From Ga0077560 sp046330435 (GTDB taxonomy: Bacteria; Actinomycetota; Thermoleophilia; Miltoncostaeales; Miltoncostaeaceae), in NCBI GenBank assembly GCA_046330435.1, contig JAXLST010000020.1:1-64000 (forward strand): a DNA stretch of 64,000 bases, written 5' to 3'. Of the stretch, positions 51,282 through 58,640 are shown one piece after another. A program made the position numbers and the translations under genes. A model generated the notes under the pieces. The model worked only from the letters and a program-made list of their open reading frames with translations. It was not told the DNA's origin and searched no databases. Numbering within the stretch: position 1 is the first letter of the stretch; each line of letters begins with the position of its first letter.

Positions 51282-51757
51282 GACCGCTCCCCCGCGCGGA
51301 TCCGCAGCAGCACGCCGCGGTCGTCACGGTCCAGGGCGTAGGTGAAGCCCCGGTCGTCGAGCTCCGGCAGCAGGAACGCCGGCACCCGGTCGTTGACATG
51401 CAGCAGGACACCGCCCGGCGGCAGCTGCTCCAGGGCGGCGAGGGTGCGCTCCAGGGGCTCCGGCGGCTCCAGGCCCCGGACGTCCAGGAGCACCTCGGGG
51501 CGCCAGTAGCGCACCTCCCAGTCGCCCGGCGCCAGCTCCCGGCTCGCCCGGGCGAAGCCCCGCTTGCCGAGCACGTTGTGGAGGGGACGCGGGTCGAACG
51601 GCGCCCGCAGCACCAGCACCTCGTCCTGCCCGAGGGCGGCGACCGCCTCCATGATCGCGGCGAAGGGCTCGGTGCCCGCCGCCAGCAGCGGGCGCACGTC
51701 CAGGTCCCTGCACGCGGCGTCCTTCGGGGGCGTCATCTGCTGGGCCACGGCATCCAT
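51278..51757 (-). CDS. Tandem DUF2249 protein
   Basis: 159 residues with two DUF2249 units: RDLDVRPLLAAGTEPFAAIM with FDPRPLHNVLGKRGF, then LLDVRGLEPPEPLERTLAAL with PAFLLPELDDRGF. It is the first gene of the operon. GGGGAGG lies before ATG 51757. The 110-base upstream region, shared with the P450 gene, is A/T-rich (51770-51815) with TATTCT as -10 candidate on this strand. Confidence 0.85.
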   Translation of the reverse strand: MDAVAQQMTPPKDAACRDLDVRPLLAAGTEPFAAIMEAVAALGQDEVLVLRAPFDPRPLHNVLGKRGFARASRELAPGDWEVRYWRPEVLLDVRGLEPPEPLERTLAALEQLPPGGVLLHVNDRVPAFLLPELDDRGFTYALDRDDRGVLLRIRAGERS

Positions 51758-51866
51758 CTCGTCCCTCCCCGGTACATTTTCTCCGTTGAGTCGCAGAATA
51801 AATCAGGCAGGGTGGAGGCGCGCAACCGGGCGCGTCGCGGACGGGCCCCGCGGGTACCCTCGGCCG

Positions 51867-53222
51867 ATGCCCGAGGAGAACCCGCACCCCCCTCCCGGCC
51901 CGGGACTCCGCGACGTGCCGTGGCTGCTGCGGACGCGGGCGCGCGACCCGCTCGCGCTGCTCGCGGGCATCCGCCGGCGATACGGGGACGTCGCGCACAT
52001 GTCGGTCGGGGGCCGCCACGCCGTCCTGGTGAGCGATCCGGCGCTCGCCACGCGGCTGCTCGCCGGGCACGCCGGCGACCTGGTCAAGTGGCGGCTGGAC
52101 GGCAACCGGCGCGTGCTGTTCGGCGACGGGCTGCTGACCAGCGACGGGGAGCTGTGGCGGCGGCAGCGGCGCATCATCCAGCCCGCCTTCGAGCGCGACC
52201 GCATGGGCGCCTACGGCGAGGCGGTCGTGCGCCACGCCGCCGCGCGCGCCGCCGCCTGGGAGGACGGCGCGGTTGTGGACGTGGGCGCGGAGATGACGGC
52301 CATCACCACGACCGTCGTCGGCGAGGTGATGTTCGGGATGGACCTGTCCCCGCACACCCGCCCGATCCGGGAGGCCGTCGGCGCGGTGATGGAGTTCTTC
52401 CAGCTGCTGCAGCCGCCGTTCGGGCCGATCCGGTCGCGGCTGCCGGGGCGGACGCGACGGCGCTTCCTGAGGGCCCGCGACGCGCTGGACGGGCTGGTCG
52501 CCCGCGCCGCCGCCGCGCGGCGGGCCGGCGGCGCCACGGGCGACGACATGCTCGGCAGGCTGCTGGCCGCCCGCGACGAGGACGGGCGCCCCCTGCCGGA
52601 CGACCTCGTCCGCGACGAGATGCTCACCATGCTCGGCGCGGGCCTGGAGACGACCGCGAGCGCCCTGGCGTTCGCGTGGTGGGAGGTGGCCCGCCACCCC
52701 GACGCCGCCGCCAGGCTCGCCGCCGAGGCCGACGCGTGGGACGGCGGCCCGGACCCCGCCGCCCTGCCCTTCGCCCGGGCGGTGTTCGAGGAGACCCTGC
52801 GCCTGCACCCGCCCGCGTGGATCGTGAGCCGGGTGGCCGCCGCGCCCCTGCCCGTGGGCGGCTGGACCGCGCCGCCGGGCACCGTCGTGATCGTCTCCCC
52901 CTACCTGATGCACCGCGACCCGAGGCGCTTCCCGGACCCCGGGCGCTTCGACCCGGACCGGCCGCTGCCGGCGGACGGCGCGTCCGGGTTCCTGCCGTTC
53001 GGCGCCGGTCCGCGCAAGTGCGTGGGCACCCACCTCGCCCGCGCCGAGGGCCCGCTGGTGCTCGCGACCATCGCCCGGACGACGGCCCTGCGGCCGGCGG
53101 GGCGGGCCCCGCGCGAGCGGCCGATGATGACCCTGCGCCCCGACCGGGGCCCGATGATGCGCGTGGAGCGGCGTTCGTCCCCGGCGCCGGCGCCCGCGCC
53201 GCACTACCCTGTGGAACCGTGA
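51867..53222 (+). CDS. Cytochrome P450
   Basis: 451 residues with all P450 landmarks: I-helix AGLETT near residue 258, the EETLR (ExxR) motif near 308, the PERF-like region RFDPDRPL, and the haem loop FGAGPRKCVG with Cys385. The N-terminus has no membrane anchor, so it is soluble and needs an external redox chain; a ferredoxin and reductase lie 3.2 kb downstream. Substrate unknown. The stop overlaps the CtaG-like gene (GTGA). Confidence 0.95.
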   Translation: MPEENPHPPPGPGLRDVPWLLRTRARDPLALLAGIRRRYGDVAHMSVGGRHAVLVSDPALATRLLAGHAGDLVKWRLDGNRRVLFGDGLLTSDGELWRRQRRIIQPAFERDRMGAYGEAVVRHAAARAAAWEDGAVVDVGAEMTAITTTVVGEVMFGMDLSPHTRPIREAVGAVMEFFQLLQPPFGPIRSRLPGRTRRRFLRARDALDGLVARAAAARRAGGATGDDMLGRLLAARDEDGRPLPDDLVRDEMLTMLGAGLETTASALAFAWWEVARHPDAAARLAAEADAWDGGPDPAALPFARAVFEETLRLHPPAWIVSRVAAAPLPVGGWTAPPGTVVIVSPYLMHRDPRRFPDPGRFDPDRPLPADGASGFLPFGAGPRKCVGTHLARAEGPLVLATIARTTALRPAGRAPRERPMMTLRPDRGPMMRVERRSSPAPAPAPHYPVEP

Positions 53223-54235
53223 GCTCCGGAACGACCACCGCCGCACGCGCGACCACCGCCCGCGGCGCCCTGCCGCTGATGCTCGGGGCCGGGGCGATCG
53301 CCCTGGCCGTCGCCCTCACGATCCTCACCGGCGGCGCGTTCAGCGCCCGCACCGGCTACGACCAGGCCGTCCGGGACGTCGTGCTCGACGACTGGTGGAC
53401 GCTGTGGGCCATCCCGCCGGTGGAGGTGGCCCTCACGGGCCTGCTCGTCGCCTGGCTGCTCATCACCGGCCGTCGCGAGGGCCGGGCCTACGCCCTGGCC
53501 GCCGGCGCGGTGCTGCTGCTGGCCATCTGCTCCCCCGTCGCGGGTCTGGCCCAGAGCGGCCTGCTGTCGGCGCACATGGGCCAGCACGTCCTCATCGGCG
53601 CGGTCGCCCCGCTGCTCGCGCTGATGGCGCTGCCCCAGGCGGTGCCCGGCGAGACCCGGCGCCGGTGGTGGACGCCGCTGCTGTCGCCGCCGATGGCGTT
53701 CGGGCTGTGGGTGCTGAGCACCGTCACCTGGCTGGTCCCCGCCATCCACCACCACGTGCTGATCAGCCAGCCGCTGTGGATCGTGCAGCAGGTGGCGTTC
53801 TTCACCTTCGGGGCGATCTTCTGGGCGCCGGTGACGGAGCGCCTCGCGGCCGCCCCCCGCTGGTACACGACCGGCGTGAAGTGCGGCGTGATGATCGGCC
53901 TGTGGTTCGTGGGCCTCACCATCGCCAACGTCTTCTGGTTCGCCGGCCACGCGTTCTACGCGTCGCATGCGGCGGCCGCGCAGGCCCTGGGCATGAGCCC
54001 GCTCGAGGACCAGGGCATCGCGGGCACCGTGATGATGGTGACCCACTGCTTCATCGCGTTCGGCGCGGTCGCGGTGCTGTTCTTCCGCGCGGCGCGCGAG
54101 CGCACCGTCCAGCAGCGCCTGGTCGAAGCGGGGATCGACGCGGAGCGGGCGCGCTGGGCGGTGCGGTACGGCGGGGCCGAGGAGCTGGCCCAGGAGGCCG
54201 GGATCCCGATCAAGGTGCGGGCCGGGATCGACTAG
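53219..54235 (+). CDS. ctaG: CtaG-like cytochrome c oxidase assembly protein
   Basis: 338 residues with about seven membrane helices and His-rich helix ends (SAHMGQHVLIG, VPAIHHHVLIS, VTHCFIAFGA, AGHAFYASH), the pattern of caa3-type CtaG copper-handling proteins. It is coupled to the P450 gene. Its copper role is inferred; no ctaC/D/E genes are in the window. Confidence 0.85.
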   Translation: MSSGTTTAARATTARGALPLMLGAGAIALAVALTILTGGAFSARTGYDQAVRDVVLDDWWTLWAIPPVEVALTGLLVAWLLITGRREGRAYALAAGAVLLLAICSPVAGLAQSGLLSAHMGQHVLIGAVAPLLALMALPQAVPGETRRRWWTPLLSPPMAFGLWVLSTVTWLVPAIHHHVLISQPLWIVQQVAFFTFGAIFWAPVTERLAAAPRWYTTGVKCGVMIGLWFVGLTIANVFWFAGHAFYASHAAAAQALGMSPLEDQGIAGTVMMVTHCFIAFGAVAVLFFRAARERTVQQRLVEAGIDAERARWAVRYGGAEELAQEAGIPIKVRAGID

Positions 54236-54250
54236 CCGCGAGGGCGCCGG

Positions 54251-55192
54251 TCAGGCGCACTCGCTGTTGGTGCCCAGAGTCGCGACGCGGCCGTCGAGGT
54301 TGACCGTGCCGTCGGCCAGGACGTCGATGTCGATGTCGCGGTCGTCGGCGGTGCCCGGGGCGTCCAGGCGGATGATCACGCCGGTGAAGCGGCCGGCGGC
54401 GGCGCCGGTGCGCGTGATGGTCCAGGTGCCGTCGGTCGTGGTGAGGCTGGCGCCGCCGGCGGTCCCGAAGATGGTGTTGACGACCTCGCGGTACTGGCCG
54501 TTGCTGCAGAAGTTGATCTGCCGCTGCGTCAGGGAGAAGGCGTCCGAGGTCTCCCGCAGGACGGCCTTGCCCTTGAGCAGCTGGTTGAACTGGTCGCGGA
54601 TCTGGGTGTCGGAGGGGACGCCCGCCGCGGGCGGGGTGGAGGGGATGACCGGGGCGCCGCCGGACGCCGGCGGGGTCGCGCCGGAGCCGCCCTGCTGCGT
54701 GCCGGCCGCCGGGGTGAAGCCCTCGCAGGTGGCCCACAGCCCGCGCGCAGCGTCCTGGGCGGCGATCTCGGCGTCCACCAGGACCTGGCCGGAGGTGAAC
54801 AGGTCGGCGCCGTCGGTGCGGGCGAATCCGCCGACCACCATGCGCCGGTTGAGCTGGAAGCGGTCGGTGCGGACCAGCGCCGAGAACCGCTTGGCGCGGG
54901 CGCCGGGCCGCCGGCCCGGGAAGGTGAACCGGACGGCGGAGCCCAGGGCGACCGAGGCCTTGAGGCGGCGGGTCGCGGCGGTGGCGAAGCACTCGCCGGG
55001 CTCGGGGGCGTCCACGCCCGCCAGGTCGACGGTGCGGACGACGCCGCCCTGGCGCACCCGGAGGGTGTCGCCGTCGACGACCTTCGCGACGGTCCCGGAG
55101 GCGGGGACCGGGGCGGGCAGCGCGGCCGGCGCGAACGCGAGCGCGGCGGTGGCGGCGGCGAGGACGGCGGGGAGGTGGCGGCGGTTGAACAT
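54251..55192 (-). CDS. Secreted nuclease-like protein (SNase fold)
   Basis: 313 residues: a signal peptide (LPAVLAAATAALAFAPAALP), a thermonuclease-like domain (VAKVVDGDTLRVRQG, LAGVDAPEPGECF, then GFARTDGADLF), a Gly/Pro linker, and a C-terminal beta-rich domain with FCSNGQYREVV. The Arg normally just before the LxGxDxPE motif is Asp here (VDLAGVDAPE), so catalysis is doubtful. ATG 55190-55192. Confidence 0.8.
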   Translation of the reverse strand: MFNRRHLPAVLAAATAALAFAPAALPAPVPASGTVAKVVDGDTLRVRQGGVVRTVDLAGVDAPEPGECFATAATRRLKASVALGSAVRFTFPGRRPGARAKRFSALVRTDRFQLNRRMVVGGFARTDGADLFTSGQVLVDAEIAAQDAARGLWATCEGFTPAAGTQQGGSGATPPASGGAPVIPSTPPAAGVPSDTQIRDQFNQLLKGKAVLRETSDAFSLTQRQINFCSNGQYREVVNTIFGTAGGASLTTTDGTWTITRTGAAAGRFTGVIIRLDAPGTADDRDIDIDVLADGTVNLDGRVATLGTNSECA

Positions 55193-55287
55193 GGTGTGCT
55201 CCGGGGTGTGTGCGGTTGCCTGTGTCCTCGAAGGACGCCGCCCCGGCCCCGTCCATTCCGCCGCCGCCGAAGAAATCTCCTCCGGGC

Positions 55288-56463
55288 CTACCCCGCGGTC
55301 ACCGCGACGCCCGCCGCGATCTCCGCGCGCAGGAGCGGGACGTCCTGCGGGCGGTTCACCGCGAGGCCGCCCACGACGGCGCCGCCGTCCCCGAGGTAGC
55401 GGACGGTGAAGCCGTCGGGCTCGTCGTCGATGACCGACTCCCCCGTGGGGTGCCCCACCATCTGCAGCCGCCAGCCGAACTGGTCGCTCCACACGTAGGG
55501 GATCCCCGGCGACGGGATGTCCGCCCCGGCGATGGCGGCGGCCACGGCGCGCGCCGACTCCGCCGCCGCCGACCAGTGCTCCAGCCGCGCGTGGCGGCCG
55601 ATGTCCCGGCGCCACAGGCTCGCGACGTCACCGCAGGCGAACACCCCGTCCACCTCCGTCCGGCCCGCCTCGTCGGTGACGATCCCGCCGTCCATCGCCA
55701 GCGGCAGGCGGCCGCCGAGCAGCTCGGTGTTCGGGACGGCGCCGATCCCCACCACGACCTCGTCGCACGGGATCTCGCCGCCGCCGCGCAGCCGGACCGC
55801 GCGCACACGGCCGGCGCCGGCCACGATCTCCTCCACCATGGCGCCCATGTGCAGGTGGACGCCGGCCATGCGCATCCGGTCGGCCACGCGGGCGCCCGCC
55901 TCGGGGCCGAGCACCCGCCCGAGCGGCAGCTCCTCCACCTCCACGACGTGCACCTCGGTGCCGAGGCCGCGGGCGCTGGAGGCGAGCTCCGCCCCCACGA
56001 ACCCGGCCCCGATGAGCACCATCCTGGTGCCCGGCCCCAGGCGGCGCCGCAGCTCGCGGGCGTCGGCGAGGGTGCGGAGGTGGTGCACGCCGTCGACCGG
56101 CGGCGTGCCCGGCAGGCGCCGGGCGCGGGCGCCGGTGGCGACCACCAGCCGCCGCCAGGCGACCGGCTCGTCACCCGCCACGGCGGTGCGCGCGTCGAGG
56201 TCCACGGAGATCACCTCGGCGGCGGTGCGCAGGTCGATGCCGCGCGAGGCCCAGGCGTCGTCCGGCCGCAGGGCGACGTCGGCGAGGTCGTGGCCGTCGG
56301 TGATGACGGTCTTCGAGAGGGCGGGCCGCTCGTACGGCGGGAACGGCTCGTCCCCGGCGAGGAGGATGTCCCCCGCGAACCCGTACGCCCGGAGCGCCTC
56401 GGCGCAACGGGCGCCGGCGAGGCCGGCGCCCACGATGAGCACGTCCGTGCGCCGCACGGTCAC
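55288..56463 (-). CDS. NAD(P)H-dependent ferredoxin/rubredoxin reductase (FAD)
   Basis: 391 residues of the pyridine-nucleotide disulfide family: an FAD motif DVLIVGAGLAGARCAEALR, the NAD motif MVLIGAGFVGAELASSARG, and the second FAD motif VDGVFACGDVA. C-terminal reductase domain as in putidaredoxin reductase. GTG overlaps the ferredoxin stop codon. It should deliver electrons to the ferredoxin and from there to the P450. Confidence 0.95.
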   Translation of the reverse strand: MTVRRTDVLIVGAGLAGARCAEALRAYGFAGDILLAGDEPFPPYERPALSKTVITDGHDLADVALRPDDAWASRGIDLRTAAEVISVDLDARTAVAGDEPVAWRRLVVATGARARRLPGTPPVDGVHHLRTLADARELRRRLGPGTRMVLIGAGFVGAELASSARGLGTEVHVVEVEELPLGRVLGPEAGARVADRMRMAGVHLHMGAMVEEIVAGAGRVRAVRLRGGGEIPCDEVVVGIGAVPNTELLGGRLPLAMDGGIVTDEAGRTEVDGVFACGDVASLWRRDIGRHARLEHWSAAAESARAVAAAIAGADIPSPGIPYVWSDQFGWRLQMVGHPTGESVIDDEPDGFTVRYLGDGGAVVGGLAVNRPQDVPLLRAEIAAGVAVTAG

Positions 56464-56672
56464 ACGACCTTGGCGCCGTCGGCCGCCACGACGGTGATGG
56501 CCGTCATCGGGCAGGCCCGTGCGGCGGCGAGGGCCGCCTCCCGGTCGGTGGCGGTGACGGTCGCGACGGCGATGCCGTCGCCGCCCAGGACGAAGGTCTC
56601 GGGGTCGAGGTCGACGCAGGCGCCGAAGCCGGTGCAGGCGGACGGGTCGATGGAGATGCGGTACTCGGGCAT
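56460..56672 (-). CDS. 3-Cys ferredoxin, P450-type
   Basis: 70 residues with Cys13, Cys19 (CTGFGAC) and Cys54 (ACPMTAI). The second Cys of a four-Cys motif is Gly/Phe, so it should hold a [3Fe-4S] cluster, as in Streptomyces and mycobacterial ferredoxins that serve P450s. GGAG lies before ATG 56670-56672. Confidence 0.93.
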   Translation of the reverse strand: MPEYRISIDPSACTGFGACVDLDPETFVLGGDGIAVATVTATDREAALAAARACPMTAITVVAADGAKVV

Positions 56673-56673
56673 G

Positions 56674-57306
56674 TCAGCTCCCTGTGCTGGGGACGGGTCT
56701 GGCCGCGGGGGCGGCGGTTGCGCGCGCCGTGAGGACGCGCCATGTGGTGGCCCCGGCAACCGCGGATGCGGCGCCGAGCAGGAGCGCGAGGCCCCAGGGG
56801 CGTTCCGGATCGCTTCCGGCCATGAGGCCGTGGGCGGTGGCGGCGACGAAGACGGCGAAGGTCGCCTTGTGCAGCCGGCGCCAGGCCGGGACGCCGATTC
56901 GGCGCCGGACCCGGAACGACAGGTGGACGATGAGCCAGACCTCGCCGGCGACGACGCCGACGCCCACCCACAGCGGGCGGTACGGGCCGGTGCCGGGGAT
57001 CACGAGGTCCTGGGGCATCGTGGGCAGGTTGCGGTCGAGCAGGAGCACCACCCCGTGCAGCGCGACGGCGGCCAGGCCGACGAGCGACAGGGTGCGGTGC
57101 AGGTCGAGCCGGATCGCGGGCGCGATGCGCTTGGGCAGCGCCCGGGTCTTGATGAGCAGGCCCGCGAGCACGGTGCACGTGACGGCGCCGTAGGCGACCA
57201 GCCCCGTCGCGCGCACCAGCACCCAGAAGGCCGGGGTGATCTTGGGTCGGTGGATCACCCCCAGCTCGGGGTCCGCGGCGAGCACCGCATGGGCGAGTGC
57301 GGACAT
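56674..57306 (-). CDS. Ferric-reductase-like transmembrane haem protein
   Basis: 210 residues with six membrane helices. The paired His on two helices (LHRTLSLVGLAAVALHGV and LHKATFAVFVAATAHGL) match the di-haem core of ferric reductase-like domains (MsrQ/FRD). It ends one base before the ferredoxin start codon, so it is likely co-transcribed; it may move electrons across the membrane. ATG overlaps the upstream stop (ATGA). Confidence 0.85.
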   Translation of the reverse strand: MSALAHAVLAADPELGVIHRPKITPAFWVLVRATGLVAYGAVTCTVLAGLLIKTRALPKRIAPAIRLDLHRTLSLVGLAAVALHGVVLLLDRNLPTMPQDLVIPGTGPYRPLWVGVGVVAGEVWLIVHLSFRVRRRIGVPAWRRLHKATFAVFVAATAHGLMAGSDPERPWGLALLLGAASAVAGATTWRVLTARATAAPAARPVPSTGS

Positions 57307-57671
57307 CAGGAGGCCTTCGTCCAGACCACGTGGTGCGCGGGCCTGCGGGCCAGGATCGGCGGGGCACCCGCCCGCCGCCGGGCGATCACCGGCCCCGGTG
57401 GCAGCTCGAGCATCCCGGTGCGCTCCAGCCGCGCGCGCAGGCGCCGCTGGTAGTCGGACCAGCGCCGGCGGACGGCCGCCTCCACCGCGATCGCGCGGGC
57501 GTCCAGCCGCGCCTCCCAGCGGTCGAGGGCGACCATCCGGGGATCCCGCGGCGGGACGGCGGCGGGGCCCTCCCACGGCCGGCCGGCGAGGACGGCCCAC
57601 GCCACCAGGAACGCCACCACGGCGATCCCGACCACGAGGGCCTTGACGGAGTCGGCGGGGGATCGGGTCAT
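57306..57671 (-). CDS. Single-helix membrane protein, 121 residues
   Basis: One N-terminal membrane helix (VKALVVGIAVVAFLVAWAVL), then a charged, Arg-rich helical part (DRWEARLDARAIAVEAAVRR). Start and stop overlap both neighbours (ATGA), so it belongs to the ferric-reductase operon. No family recognised. Confidence 0.7.
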   Translation of the reverse strand: MTRSPADSVKALVVGIAVVAFLVAWAVLAGRPWEGPAAVPPRDPRMVALDRWEARLDARAIAVEAAVRRRWSDYQRRLRARLERTGMLELPPGPVIARRRAGAPPILARRPAHHVVWTKAS

Positions 57672-58373
57672 CAGTCGTCCCCGTTCCCCTCATGGGCCGC
57701 CGTGGTGGTGGCCGGGGGCGGCTGGGAGGACTGGCCGGACGTGGTGGTCCGGCCGGGACGGCGCCGCGGCGTCGTGGTGGTGGGCGCCGGGGTCGTGCTG
57801 GTCCCGCCGCCGCCGGTGGTGCGGGTGTCGCCGCCGGTCCTCGTCCCGGCGGCGGGCGAGGTGGTCGTCCCGCCCGCCGCCGGCGGGGGCGCGTGGACGG
57901 TCGTGGTGGTGCCGGGTGACGGCACGGTGCGCGCGGGTGCGGGCGCGGCCGATGGGGCGGCCGTGGTGGTGCCCCCACGCCGGCGGGCCGGCAGGGCCGG
58001 CAGCGGGGAGGGCTGCGGGACCGGGGTTCCGCCCGCGGGCGCTGCCGCCGGGACGGCCGAGGGGGGTCGCGGATCCCCCGCCCGCGGCGGCCCGAGCCAC
58101 GGGCGCCGTTCCCGGCCGTGGAGGCGCGCACGGCGGCCCGCCGCGCCTCGCGCCGCCGGATCGCGGGCAGCCCCGGGGTGGGGGCGCCCATCGCGTCCTC
58201 GAAGCCGTTCCTGCTCCTCCGCGAGCTCGGCCGCGCGCGGCGACGACCTCATCGGGGACCGCGGCCGGGGGCGGCGGTACGGACCCAGCTCGGACGGTGC
58301 GGGCGATGGCGACGCCGCCCGCGATGGTCCCGGTGGACACGAGCAGCGCGGTGGCGACGGTGCGTGTGCGCAT
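57671..58373 (-). pseudogene. Exported Pro/Thr-rich protein, frameshifted
   Basis: ATG 58371-58373 follows AGGAG and encodes a signal-like helix (RTRTVATALLVSTGTIAGG). Within 40 residues the frame breaks (about 58200-58260); the C-terminal ~110 residues in a second frame are of very low complexity (TTTAAPSAAPAPARTVPSPG, TTTTPRRRPGRTTT). The protein would be exported with a Pro/Thr-rich tail. Its stop overlaps the next gene's ATG. The GC-rich repeats make base errors likely, and more than one shift is possible. Confidence 0.55.
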
Positions 58374-58640
58374 CGTCACTCCTCTCGTCGGTGACCTCTG
58401 CAGATCACCACTGGGGAGGCCGGACGGACTTACGTCGGCGTCGGCGGACTCCGGCGTTGAGGTTCCGCAACCCGGGGGAGCGCCCCCCTTGGGGGGCGGC
58501 GAACTAGACGGAGGTCGTGGGAGAACTCCCTCGAGCCTCGGAAAAGCTCACATTTGATGAACCCGCAATTGGCGATAGCCTCCGCACGCTCCCGAGCACC
58601 GGTGCCCGTCCCGGTGTGACCTACGAACACAGGGAACGTC
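58374..58640. other. Divergent upstream region of the sigma factor and exported protein genes
   Basis: About 267 bases between the Pro/Thr-rich protein and the ECF sigma fusion. It includes an A/T-richer part around 58540-58585 (GGAAAAGCTCACATTTGATG, GATAGCC), which is a reasonable place for a promoter, but I cannot assign a -35/-10 pair with confidence. A sigma factor site upstream of its own gene would be expected. Confidence 0.35.

Noticed and set aside
51783..51805. FNR/NnrR-like TTGA...TCA pair before the DUF2249 operon
   Set aside because: Half-sites are 13 bases apart instead of the required spacing, and one arm is incomplete.
57692..58252. Several alternative long frames across the Pro/Thr-rich gene
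   Set aside because: All are low-complexity GC frames; only the Thr-rich one ends coupled to the next gene and looks protein-like.
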